From Longimicrobiales bacterium (GTDB lineage Bacteria; Gemmatimonadota; Gemmatimonadetes; Longimicrobiales; Gaopeijiaceae): a stretch of DNA of 64,000 nucleotides. Shown piece after piece: positions 42,995 through 52,000 of this stretch. Where the stretch lies: contig OY282361.1 in the NCBI GenBank assembly GCA_958295645.1, positions 434,001-498,000 of the forward strand. The letters are read 5' to 3'. Each line of letters opens with the position of its first letter. The stretch's first letter is position 1. The position numbers and the translations under genes are program-made. The notes under the pieces are model-generated. The model did not search any database and was not told the DNA's origin. It saw only the letters and a list, made by a program, of their open reading frames with translations.

Positions 42995-44310
42995 TGGCCC
43001 CCCAGCCCCTCGAAGGCATCCGCGTGTTGGAGATTGCGCATGTCATGGCCGGTCCCGTTTGCGGCCGCATGCTGGCCGATCTCGGCGCCGACGTGGTCAA
43101 GGTGGAACGTCCCGGATCCGGGGACCCAACGCGCGCCCTGGCGTTCCCGCCACCGTCCCCCCCGCAGGTCGGCCCTCGGCCGGGGACCGGGCATCCAGGA
43201 GTGTCGGGGTCCAGTTTCGGGCCGGCGATTGCCGGCGAGAATGGAGAGACCGCCTCGCCAGGGCCGGTCGACCGGGGGAGCGCCGCTTTCGCCATGCTCA
43301 ACCGTACGAAGCGGGGCGTCGCCCTCGACCTCAAGAGGGAATCCGGCGCCGCCGCGCTCCGGCGGATGCTGGCCCGCTGCGACGTGGCCATCGAGAACTT
43401 CCGGCCCGGCACGATGGAACGACTTGGACTCGGCTACGAGTCGCTCCGAACGGCCAACCCGCGCTTGGTCTACTGTCAGATCACCGGCTTCGGGCGAACA
43501 GGACCGCTCGCCGACCGCGCCGCGTTCGACTTGATTGCGCAGGGAATGACCGGCCTTATGAGCATAACCGGCGAAGGACCGGGGCGGTCGCCCATCAAGT
43601 GCGGCCCGCCGGTTGCCGACATCACGGCCGGCATCCTGGCGGCGATGGGCGTTCTGGCGGCGCTCTACGATCGCGAGCGCACCGGCCGGGGACGCCTCGT
43701 GGACACGTCCGTCTACGAGGCCGGCATCCTGCAGACCCTGTGGCAGTCTGCCGCTGCGCTGGCCACCGGCGAATCTCCCGGCCCGATGGGTTCCGCGCAT
43801 CCGCTGGCCGCTCCGTACGAGGCCTTCCCCACCAAAGACGAATGGATCACCATCGGCGGCTGGAACCAGGCCAACTGGTTGCGCTTGATCGGCGCCATGG
43901 ACATGCGGGAGCTGGCCGAGGATCCGCGCTTTTCCGACAACGCGGCCCGGATGCGGAACATCGGCGCGTTGCGAGAAGCGATGCGAACGCGCTTGGCCGA
44001 GCGTACAGCGGCGCATTGGCTCCAACGGATGGAGGCCGCCTCGGTGCCGGCGGGTCCCGTCTTGAGCATCGGCGACATGTTGCGGCATCCGCAGACGGCG
44101 GCGCGGGAGATGGTCGTGGCGGTTCCGGGCGGCGAGACGGTGCAGAGGACGATCGGCATGCCGGTGAAGCTGTCGGGCACGCGGGCTGCGCCCGCATGTC
44201 CTGCACCGGGGCTGGGGGAGCACACCGCCGACGTGCTGGCCGAGTACGGCTTCACCGAAGCGGAGATCGGCGCATTCGGTAGCTGCGAAGCGGACGCCGG
44301 CGACGATTGA
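42994..44310 (+). CDS. CaiB/BaiF (family III) CoA transferase
   Basis: 438-residue CoA transferase moving CoA between carboxylic acids. Motifs: GIRVLEIAHVMAGPVCGRMLADLGADVVKVERPGSGDPTR at the N-terminus, FAMLNRTKRGVALDLKRESG, VAIENFRPGTMERLGLGYE, CQITGFGRTGPLADRAAFDLIAQ with the catalytic Asp, and GRGRLVDTSVYEAG. Between residues 52 and 95 there is an insertion of about 40 low-complexity residues (P/G-rich), bounded at DNA level by imperfect inverted repeats. With the TRAP transporter and hydratase it suggests import, CoA activation and conversion of a carboxylic acid, reminiscent of carnitine-type pathways. Confidence 0.9.
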   Translation: MAPQPLEGIRVLEIAHVMAGPVCGRMLADLGADVVKVERPGSGDPTRALAFPPPSPPQVGPRPGTGHPGVSGSSFGPAIAGENGETASPGPVDRGSAAFAMLNRTKRGVALDLKRESGAAALRRMLARCDVAIENFRPGTMERLGLGYESLRTANPRLVYCQITGFGRTGPLADRAAFDLIAQGMTGLMSITGEGPGRSPIKCGPPVADITAGILAAMGVLAALYDRERTGRGRLVDTSVYEAGILQTLWQSAAALATGESPGPMGSAHPLAAPYEAFPTKDEWITIGGWNQANWLRLIGAMDMRELAEDPRFSDNAARMRNIGALREAMRTRLAERTAAHWLQRMEAASVPAGPVLSIGDMLRHPQTAAREMVVAVPGGETVQRTIGMPVKLSGTRAAPACPAPGLGEHTADVLAEYGFTEAEIGAFGSCEADAGDD

Positions 44311-44510
44311 GGCCGGCTTTCGTCGCTCGCGATTTGCTTTGGTGGCCGAAAGACCCCATATTGGACTTGGTGGGGCGGCGGCATGGTTGCACGGGCCTGA
44401 CGAGTTCGCTTTGGTGCTTCCGTTGTTGACGTCTCGCTCCCATTATTCGACCGCGCGGCCTTGGTTTTCCTAAGTGGGACCCGGGTCGCCACAGCCGGAG
44501 AGGATGTGGC
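44311..44510. other. Leader region of the SusC-like gene
   Basis: About 200 bases, noticeably less GC-rich than its surroundings, with no gene. It holds a weak promoter-like pair, TTGCTT at 44334-44339 and CATATT at 44357-44362, 17 bp apart, and two copies of GCTTTGGTG (about 44337 and 44411). Confidence 0.5.
44334..44362 (+). promoter_or_regulatory. Weak promoter candidate for susC-susD unit
   Basis: TTGCTT and CATATT with a 17-bp spacer, 150 bases upstream of the SusC-like start. Only partial matches to consensus. Confidence 0.3.
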
Positions 44511-47500
44511 ATGAAGAGATCGCGACAGAACCAACTGCACCCGAATCGCTGGAGAACAGCCGCGGCGGCCTTGGTCTTCGTCGGGTTGCTTCCGGCGGGC
44601 GGGTTGGCGCAGCAGACCGGTACGGTGACCGGCATGGTCACCGACGACGCCTCTGGCCAGCCGCTCGAGTCCGCGCTCGTGCGGATGGCGGGCCAGGAAG
44701 GCGGCGTGCTCACCAACCAGAACGGCCGGTACGTGATGCAGGGGGTGCCGGCGGGGACCCACGACGTCACCTTCGTCATCGTCGGCTACGGGAGCGCCAC
44801 GTTGCAGGTGAGCGTCGCCGGGGGGCAGACGGCGGTGCTGGACGCCGAGCTTGCCAGCGAGGCGATCCGCTTGCAGGATCTCGTGGTGACCGGGGTGTCC
44901 CGTGCGACCCCGCGGGTCAAGTTGCCGTTCACGGTCGAGAAGATCGACGTGGCGGCGGCGCCGGTGCCCGCCATCTCGGCGGAGTCGTTCCTGGTCGGCA
45001 AGGTGCCAGGGGTCAAGGTCGTGCGCGGCTCGGGGCAGCCGGGCTCGACGGGTTCCATCCTGTTGCGAGGAGCCACGTCGATCTCCGGAAGCCAGGCGCC
45101 GTTGGTCGTCGTCGATGGAGTGATCACCACCACGGCCTTCGACGACTTGGCTACTCTGGACATCGAGTCGATGGAAGTGGTCAAGGGGGCAGCGGGCGCG
45201 GCGCTGTACGGTTCCAGGGCGGCGAACGGCGTGGTCCAGATCAGAACCAAACGAGGCAACAGCTTCGGAGCCGACTACAGCCGGATCATCGCCCGCAACG
45301 AGTTGGGCCAAGCCCGGCTGGCTGGCTCGATCCAGTTGTCGAAGTACCATCCCTGGGCCACCAACGAGGCGGGAGACTTGGCCTATTGGCAGTTGTGCGA
45401 CCAGGACAGAGGGGCATGCCCGACTGACGGCGAATATTACAAGATCGCCATTCCGAACTTCACGGATCCGGATGCCAAGCGTCCCGGCTTGGAGAGCCGA
45501 GGATCAGTCTTCACGTCGTTCCAAGACAACCCTTGGCCCAGCTCGCTTCCGCTCTACGATCAGGTGAAGCGGGTTTATTCGCCGGGCACGTACATGTCCA
45601 ACCACTTTGCGACCTCGGGCCAGACGGGGAGCACGAACTATAGGGCCTCGTTCGACAGGAACCAGGAACTCGGAGTTTTGTCGGAGTACAACGACGGCTT
45701 CGTTCGCAACGGCTTTCGGTTGAACATCGACCACAAGGTCAGAGACAACCTGGACGTCTCCTTGAGCACTTCGTACACGCAGTCGGAGCAGGAAGACCTG
45801 GGAGGCAGCCCGTTCTTCAACCTCACGTTCATGGGTCCGTACGTCGACTTGCTCAAGCGTGATCCCACGTCGATCGGAAAGCGGCATTGCCCGCCACAGG
45901 GTTGCCTCATTCTGAACCCGGACCCGCTTTCGGCGGAAGAGAATCCGCTGTACCACTTCGAGCTGGTCGACCTTCGCGACTTTCAGCACGACGTGAAGGC
46001 CGCGTTCACCACCCGATGGAGTCCCGCGACTTGGTTCGACCTCGAAGGGCTCTTTGGGCTTGATCGCAACAGCTTCAGCGAGCACAACTTCACGCCGGCA
46101 GGCCGAGAGACGACCGACGGAGGCGTCACCACGGGCAGCTACGGCCGGTATCAGTCTCACAGGCGCGACATCAATGCCGAAGCGACGGCCTCGTTTCATC
46201 GGTCTTTTGGCGACTTTGCCACGCGCGCCCGAACTCGTTACACGAGAGAAGACCGGCATTTCGAGAACTTCGGTGCCAGCGGTACGGACTTCGTCGCCGC
46301 GGGCGTTCGGCGACTGAACAACCTGAACGACGAGAGCTACAGCGCTACTTCGTACCTCCGAGACATCATCGGCGAGTCGTACTTCCTGATCGCCGACGTC
46401 GACTACCAAGGGAAGTACATCGTTGGCGGCCTCGTACGGCGAGACGGCTCCAGCTTGTTCGGGGAGGACCAGCGGTGGCAGACGTATTACCGGACGTCGC
46501 TCGCTTACCGGATGGCGCAGGAAGACTGGTGGCCGTTCGACGCGGTGAACGAGTTCAAGATCAGCTGGTCGCGAGGAACAGCGGGACGCCGCCCCGGTTT
46601 CTCGAACCAGTATGAAACCTATTCGGTTTCTTCCACGGCCATCTCGCCGGTTTCGCTAGGCAACAAGGACTTGAAGCCGCAGAGGTCCACGGAAGACGAA
46701 TACAACCTGAACTTGGTGTTCTTCAATAAGGTGAGCACCGGCTTTACGTATGCCCAGACCGTTTCGACGGATCAGTTGCTGCAGGTGCCGCTCCCGAGCG
46801 TTGGCGGGTTCGGATCGCAATGGCAGAATGCCGGAACGCTGGAGTCCAAGGGTTGGGAATTCTTCGTGGAGGCTCCGATCTTCGAAAGCGAGGACGTGAC
46901 GTGGACGATGCGGCTTAATGTCGACAAGTTCTCCGAAAAGATCACCGCTTTGGGACGTCCGGCGTACCGCTCGGGATTCTTCTACTATCGCGATGGCGAA
47001 GTCTTCGGCTCCTTCTTCGGCGCCAAATGGGCTCAGTCGTGCGCCGATCTCCCCAATGGGGCTCCGTGCGATCAGTTCCAGGTCAACGACGATGGCTTGA
47101 TGGTCTGGGTCGGAGCCGGAAACAACTACACCGACGGCATGAGCAAGGAGCTTTGGGGAACGAACAGCGACGGCGCTACCGGCGACGACAGATTCCTCTG
47201 GGGCATGCCAGTGCGAATGTTTGGCGAGTGCGAGATGCGGCGCCAAGGCGGAGAAGGGTGCAAGGACTTTCTCCACATCGGCAACACGAGGCCCGATCTC
47301 AACCTGAGCTGGAGCAACAACTTCCGGTGGCGGGGGCTCTCGGTCTACGCGTTGCTGGACGCCGAGTTGGGGGCCGACGTGTACAATAGGACGCGGCAAT
47401 GGGCGTATCGGGAAAACCGCTCGGGCGATCAAGACCAGTTCGGCAAGGCCGACGACATGAAGAAGCCTGTGGCGTATTATCAGACGCTGTACAACACGAA

Positions 47501-47786
47501 CGCCATGAACGCGTGGTTCGTTGAAGACGGGACGTTCATCAAGTTGCGCGAGGCGTCCATTCGATACTCGCTCAATCCGGAGTGGCTCGATTCCGCGTTC
47601 CGAGGTCGAGTGACGGGCATCGACATCAACCTTATCGGTCGAAATCTCCTGACGTTCACGAACTTCAAGGGGTACGACCCCGAGGTCGCCAACGGCAACG
47701 GAGGGTCCGACGTGATCGGGCGCGTGGACAGTTACGGGTACCCGAACTCGCGGGTCTTCTCGGCAAGCCTGCAAGTCATCTTCTAG
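44511..47786 (+). CDS. SusC/RagA-family TonB-linked outer-membrane protein
   Basis: 1091-residue TonB-dependent transporter. A signal peptide (RTAAAALVFVGLLPAGGLAQQ) is followed by a carboxypeptidase-like domain (GTVTGMVTDDASGQPLESALV), the SusC plug with VVDGVI and DIESMEVVKGAAGAALYGSRAANGVVQIRTK, and a large barrel ending in RVFSASLQVIF with terminal Phe. The plug motif VVKGAAGAALYGSRAANGVI is diagnostic of SusC/RagA. Twenty bases after the stop a SusD-type lipoprotein begins, so the two form the usual importer-lid pair. Third-position bases are less GC-biased than in genes outside this island. Confidence 0.94.
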   Translation: MKRSRQNQLHPNRWRTAAAALVFVGLLPAGGLAQQTGTVTGMVTDDASGQPLESALVRMAGQEGGVLTNQNGRYVMQGVPAGTHDVTFVIVGYGSATLQVSVAGGQTAVLDAELASEAIRLQDLVVTGVSRATPRVKLPFTVEKIDVAAAPVPAISAESFLVGKVPGVKVVRGSGQPGSTGSILLRGATSISGSQAPLVVVDGVITTTAFDDLATLDIESMEVVKGAAGAALYGSRAANGVVQIRTKRGNSFGADYSRIIARNELGQARLAGSIQLSKYHPWATNEAGDLAYWQLCDQDRGACPTDGEYYKIAIPNFTDPDAKRPGLESRGSVFTSFQDNPWPSSLPLYDQVKRVYSPGTYMSNHFATSGQTGSTNYRASFDRNQELGVLSEYNDGFVRNGFRLNIDHKVRDNLDVSLSTSYTQSEQEDLGGSPFFNLTFMGPYVDLLKRDPTSIGKRHCPPQGCLILNPDPLSAEENPLYHFELVDLRDFQHDVKAAFTTRWSPATWFDLEGLFGLDRNSFSEHNFTPAGRETTDGGVTTGSYGRYQSHRRDINAEATASFHRSFGDFATRARTRYTREDRHFENFGASGTDFVAAGVRRLNNLNDESYSATSYLRDIIGESYFLIADVDYQGKYIVGGLVRRDGSSLFGEDQRWQTYYRTSLAYRMAQEDWWPFDAVNEFKISWSRGTAGRRPGFSNQYETYSVSSTAISPVSLGNKDLKPQRSTEDEYNLNLVFFNKVSTGFTYAQTVSTDQLLQVPLPSVGGFGSQWQNAGTLESKGWEFFVEAPIFESEDVTWTMRLNVDKFSEKITALGRPAYRSGFFYYRDGEVFGSFFGAKWAQSCADLPNGAPCDQFQVNDDGLMVWVGAGNNYTDGMSKELWGTNSDGATGDDRFLWGMPVRMFGECEMRRQGGEGCKDFLHIGNTRPDLNLSWSNNFRWRGLSVYALLDAELGADVYNRTRQWAYRENRSGDQDQFGKADDMKKPVAYYQTLYNTNAMNAWFVEDGTFIKLREASIRYSLNPEWLDSAFRGRVTGIDINLIGRNLLTFTNFKGYDPEVANGNGGSDVIGRVDSYGYPNSRVFSASLQVIF

Positions 47787-47805
47787 GATAGGAGAGAAGA
47801 GAAAA

Positions 47806-49482
47806 GTGAAGACACTCCGATACAATGTCGCCATGGGGTTGGCCGTGGCCGTTGCGGTGGCCGCATGTGCGGATCTCGAGGTCGTCAACCAGAACGATCC
47901 GGACAGGGAACGAGCGCTGGCGGCCGCCGACGACGTGCAGTCGTTGATCTCCGGGGCTTATCAGAACTGGTGGGCAGTGAGCCACCACAGCTACCCGGGG
48001 TCGGCTCTCAGCGTCGGCGCCGACGCTCATTCGTCGTCGTGGGGCAATTGGGCCATGCGCGACACGGGGTGGGAACCCCGAAAGGCGTACAACAACGATC
48101 CGTCGTACTCGTACAACAACTTGACCGAGACGCCGTGGGTGTTGTCGTACCGTGCCTTGGCCGCCGTGCGGGACGGGTTTCTGGCCATCGACGGCGGCTT
48201 GAGGATCCAGGAAGAGGGCGGGCCCGACAACACCGACAGGGCCCTGGCGTTCGGCAAGCTGATCCAAGCGATGTCCTTCGCAAACTTGGCCCTCCTGTTT
48301 GACCGAGCGTTCATCATCGACGAGACCGTCGAGGACGTCGCGGGGGTCGAGTTGGTCGACTACAACGCGATCTGGGCCGCGGCCGAGGCGAAGTTCGGCG
48401 AAGTGATTCAGTTGGCCGGAACCGGCGCCTTCACCATTCCATCTGAATGGGTCGGGTACAACGGCACATGGGACGGGGCGTACATGGCGGAGATCGCTCG
48501 GGCTTACCGGGCGCGGTACCGGTCGCAAGTGGCTCGTACGGCCGCCGAGCGGGACGCGGTGGACTGGAACGCCGTTCTGCAAGATGCGAGTCCGGGCATC
48601 TCGCGCACGTACGCCGGCAATTACGTTGCGGGCGGCAACTGGGCGTGGGCCAGATCCAAGTTGCACACTGCGACTTGGTCCGGCTGGGCGCGGATGGACT
48701 ATCGGACGATCGGACCAGCGGATGCGTCAGGACAATGGGAGCGTTGGATCAACGCGCCACCGGAGGGAAAAACGCCGTTCGACATCGATACGGACGACCG
48801 CAGGATCACCGACGGAACGCCAAACACGAATGGGCTGTATATCCGATATCTTGGAAACAGCCCGTTTCCAGCGGACCGCGGCATCTATCACTACTCCAAT
48901 TACATTGACCGGCGGTGGGATCACCTTCGCGTACCCGTCAGCTTTATCGGGCAATACCCGGACATGACCGCGAAGGAGTTGGAGTTTCTGGCTGCCGAAG
49001 CCAGCTATCGACTTGGCGATCCGGGCCCGATGATGACGACCGTCAACAAGTACCGAACGGAGAACGGCGAGTTGCCGCCGTTTGCGAGTGCGAGCGGACC
49101 GGCGCCGGGAGGAGACCGTTGCGTGCCGCAAATGCCGAACGGGTCCTGTGGCGACCTGTGGGAGGCGTTCAAGTACGAGAAGCGGATCGAGCTCTTTCAC
49201 TATGGAATGGGAACCGAGTACTTCGACGACCGTGGTTGGGGGGACTTGGTGGTCGACACCTGGGAACAGCTTCCGATTCCGGGTAGCGAACTCGAGCTGT
49301 TGTTGTTGGAGGTCTATTCGTTCGGTGGTCCCGGCGGCTCGAGTTCTGCGCCGTACGCGGTCACGAAGGAACTGCTGAACGACCAAAGCCCCGATGCGAT
49401 CAAGGCGAAACTAGAGGTTCTGGAAGCCTTGCGGGCACGTACGATGGAGAAAGTCGACGACTATTCGGTCGTACGGCGCTAA
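47806..49482 (+). CDS. SusD/RagB-family nutrient-binding lipoprotein
   Basis: 558-residue outer-membrane lipoprotein that caps the SusC-like transporter. The lipobox VAVAAC is near residue 20 and is followed by the typical SusD start DLEVVNQNDPDRERALA. SusD-type features include a helical first half (LISGAYQNWWAV, ALAFGKLIQAMSFANLALLFDRAF) and the late ELEFLAAEASYRLGD segment with EAFKYEKRIELFHYGMG. GTG start at 47806 after a purine-rich AGGAGAGAAGAG stretch. The substrate bound is unknown; no glycan-degrading enzymes are nearby, so peptides or other oligomers are as likely as glycans. Confidence 0.93.
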   Translation: MKTLRYNVAMGLAVAVAVAACADLEVVNQNDPDRERALAAADDVQSLISGAYQNWWAVSHHSYPGSALSVGADAHSSSWGNWAMRDTGWEPRKAYNNDPSYSYNNLTETPWVLSYRALAAVRDGFLAIDGGLRIQEEGGPDNTDRALAFGKLIQAMSFANLALLFDRAFIIDETVEDVAGVELVDYNAIWAAAEAKFGEVIQLAGTGAFTIPSEWVGYNGTWDGAYMAEIARAYRARYRSQVARTAAERDAVDWNAVLQDASPGISRTYAGNYVAGGNWAWARSKLHTATWSGWARMDYRTIGPADASGQWERWINAPPEGKTPFDIDTDDRRITDGTPNTNGLYIRYLGNSPFPADRGIYHYSNYIDRRWDHLRVPVSFIGQYPDMTAKELEFLAAEASYRLGDPGPMMTTVNKYRTENGELPPFASASGPAPGGDRCVPQMPNGSCGDLWEAFKYEKRIELFHYGMGTEYFDDRGWGDLVVDTWEQLPIPGSELELLLLEVYSFGGPGGSSSAPYAVTKELLNDQSPDAIKAKLEVLEALRARTMEKVDDYSVVRR

Positions 49483-49486
49483 GACT

Positions 49487-49978
49487 ATGCGGATCGGCTT
49501 GTTGCGATTCGGTATGCTGGCGTTGGCGCTCGCGCTTGCGGACTGTGCGTCGAGCGGTGGAGCCGCGGTCACGGATTCGTATTGGCGCACGGAAATCGGC
49601 CGCGTTAGCCCCTCGATGCTTCAGGGCGCGATAGACAAGGTCTTCAGGAAGCACGCCATCGTCTTGCGACGATCCCAGTTCCAATCGGGTGCCAGGGAGA
49701 TTTGGTTCGAGACCGAATGGACCAGTAGGCAGATCATGGCGACCGAAGAGGGCGTGGGCGTGACAGCGGCTCGCAATCGTCTCGTTCTGAGAGGATATCG
49801 GCTGGAGGCGCAATGGGATGGCGACAGCGTCTATCGCCTCGTATGGCAGTTGGAAAACGAAGTGACGTCAGCCGCGAGTCCGGATTGGCACCCGGCCCCG
49901 TTGCCCGACGAAGTGCGGGATCGCTATCGGCCGGTTCTTTCCGACCTCGAGCTTGAGCTGCGGTCGGGGTTGCGGTAG
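49487..49978 (+). CDS. Small lipoprotein of unknown function
   Basis: 163-residue predicted lipoprotein: the leader MRIGLLRFGMLALALALADC ends in a lipobox, followed by a Ser/Gly-rich anchor. The mature part has an alternating pattern (REIWFETEWTSRQ, RNRLVLRGYRLEAQWDGDSVYRLVWQLEN) that suggests a small beta-rich domain. I do not recognise the family. It starts four bases after the SusD stop, so it is the third gene of that transcript and probably an accessory of the importer or of its substrate processing. Confidence 0.75.
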   Translation: MRIGLLRFGMLALALALADCASSGGAAVTDSYWRTEIGRVSPSMLQGAIDKVFRKHAIVLRRSQFQSGAREIWFETEWTSRQIMATEEGVGVTAARNRLVLRGYRLEAQWDGDSVYRLVWQLENEVTSAASPDWHPAPLPDEVRDRYRPVLSDLELELRSGLR

Positions 49979-50060
49979 GAGAGGCGACGGCGCGCCGATG
50001 GTGGCGGGGGTCGCTCGAGGATCACCTCGGGCGGCCCCCGTTGGTTTTTGCGCTCCGGTT

Positions 50061-51977
50061 CTAGAGATCGAGGAGGCGAACGACGACGACGCGAGATCGC
50101 CTCAAGCCGGTCGCCGGGTCGGTGACGTCGAGAACGAGCCGCAGGATGCCCGGAGTCTCGTTTCGCAGATCCAGGTCAAGGAAGTGCTTGGTTGCGGAAC
50201 CCGTCGTTTCCACGCTCACGCTCACCGTTGCCCTGCCCTCGCGTTCCTCTTCTGCGGGCGGAAACGGGAATGTTTGGTCGTGCCCGAAGAACCTCTCGTC
50301 GGACGGAACGACCTGCAGGCGGACGTCGTACGTCTTGGATTGCTGTGCAGGCGTGCCGGCGGGGCGATAGGTCTCGAAGTAGATGCGAAGAAGATCGTTT
50401 CGCCAGAAGCGCGTAGCGGGCAACAACGGTACGGGCGAGGCCTCCGGGCGTAACGCCGCCTGCTGCGCAATGCCGACAACCGGGTCGCTGACCTCGAAGC
50501 TCGTGGAATCGAACACTAGCGGGGAGTCCACGACGAAGTGACGGCGCCCTGGGAAGGGCGGGGTCCTTGCGGCGGCGCGGCGCTGGGTGTCCATGTCGTG
50601 CCTGGCGGCGACGGAGAGATGGCGGACGTGCGGCTCGTGCCGGAGCACGAGAGTAGCGAGCTGACCCTCGGAATCCAACGGCTGCATGGCGGCTCGTTGA
50701 ATCTCGTCGAGCAGGTGATCTCGAACGATGACGGTGTGATGCGGGACGTAGTCGGCCAGCGCCAAGTCGGCGGGCAGCTTCCCGTCGGTCATTTCGGGCG
50801 TCCACAAGGGAGAGGAGACGGCCAACACGAGGATGCGCGGCTTGCCGTCTTGGACGACTCGTGCGACCTGCGCCGAAATGGCGCTCTTGGGCGCGTCGTC
50901 GATCTCCGACCAGGCGAGAGGCTTCGGTTGCTTCGCACGCCGGACGTCGTCGTCGATATGCCTCAACGAGGCAGCTTCGAGATAGCCCTCGTTGGGGCGG
51001 CCGCCTCGCTGGTTCCAGATTGCCTCCAACTGCGACAAGCGAAGCCCGAACGGCCCGCCCGCACGCGCCAATTCCGTGTAGTAGAAGAGCTCCAAGTAGT
51101 ACTGCGCCCTGATGCCCGTTGCGATGCGGGACCCAGGACCAAACCGGGAACCGGACGGCAGGATGTCGTGAGGCCCCGCCACGCGTCGAAACGGCCCCGT
51201 TCCCTCCTCGTTTCCAAACATGAAGTACGTGAACTCGCGATCGTTCAGCGTTGTGTACCGCCAAATCTCGTATTGCGGCTCGACATCCCACCGGAACAGG
51301 TCGTCTCTTGAGACGCCTCGCCATTCGGCTTCTGCGCTGCTGATCTTCATGTGGCCTGCCGTGACCTGGGCGGGTGGCCCATACTTCACGTACAACGTGC
51401 CACGATCGTCGGTGCCGAACGGCGAACTGCGGTTGTAGACGTGGTTTTCCCGCGCATAGGCGATGCGCGACCAATGCTCGAGAAGCCGTTCGTTCTCGGG
51501 CGTGGTGGGCGTGGGATCCCGTTCGATCCAGAACTGCTTGATCGCGAGCGCCAAGGATACGGGGTCTGCGCGGCCAGCGGCGCTCCAAGCATCGCTCGTG
51601 ACGGAATCCGCCAGCGCGAAGGTACGCCGTCCCTCGGCAAGAATCTCGCGGCGAGCGTCGTCGTTGGGCGTGAGGCCGGAAAAGCCCCAGTAGAACATGA
51701 GGCTGGCCATTTCCTTGTAGCGGTCGATCTCGTGCTCGGCGACAGAAGCGATGAACGCCGTGGCGATGCGGGGATCTTCGGCGCCGACCGCCGTGAGACT
51801 GTCCCGAAGTTCGATCCAAAGGTCGAGCGCGCCCACGATGTCGCCGGCTTCCAGGAGCACGCGCCCTCGATCGAACGGGTCGTCGGCGGGCACGGCAACC
51901 CTCGCCGCTGCAGTTCGGTTCGCAACGCCAGCGATCATCGCCATGGACAGGAAAGCAACTACACGGAATTGACGCAT
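50061..51977 (-). CDS. GWxTD domain-containing exported protein
   Basis: 638 residues with a signal peptide (FLSMAMIAGVANRTAAA). After a helical segment that looks like repeats of the TPR type (DPFDRGRVLLEAGDIVGALDLWIELRD), the GWxTD-type domain follows: AIKQFWIERDPTPTTPENERLLEHWSRIAYA and DDRGTLYVKYGPP. The signature tryptophan motif is altered to P-F-G-T-D-D-R-G. The remainder carries beta-rich segments with FAD-free, non-enzymatic character. Proteins of this family occur mainly in Gemmatimonadota, Acidobacteriota and relatives and lack an assigned function. It is convergent with the SusC-SusD-lipoprotein unit. Confidence 0.85.
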   Translation of the reverse strand: MRQFRVVAFLSMAMIAGVANRTAAARVAVPADDPFDRGRVLLEAGDIVGALDLWIELRDSLTAVGAEDPRIATAFIASVAEHEIDRYKEMASLMFYWGFSGLTPNDDARREILAEGRRTFALADSVTSDAWSAAGRADPVSLALAIKQFWIERDPTPTTPENERLLEHWSRIAYARENHVYNRSSPFGTDDRGTLYVKYGPPAQVTAGHMKISSAEAEWRGVSRDDLFRWDVEPQYEIWRYTTLNDREFTYFMFGNEEGTGPFRRVAGPHDILPSGSRFGPGSRIATGIRAQYYLELFYYTELARAGGPFGLRLSQLEAIWNQRGGRPNEGYLEAASLRHIDDDVRRAKQPKPLAWSEIDDAPKSAISAQVARVVQDGKPRILVLAVSSPLWTPEMTDGKLPADLALADYVPHHTVIVRDHLLDEIQRAAMQPLDSEGQLATLVLRHEPHVRHLSVAARHDMDTQRRAAARTPPFPGRRHFVVDSPLVFDSTSFEVSDPVVGIAQQAALRPEASPVPLLPATRFWRNDLLRIYFETYRPAGTPAQQSKTYDVRLQVVPSDERFFGHDQTFPFPPAEEEREGRATVSVSVETTGSATKHFLDLDLRNETPGILRLVLDVTDPATGLRRSRVVVVRLLDL

Positions 51978-52000
51978 GCTCGTCTCCCAGTATCGATAAG

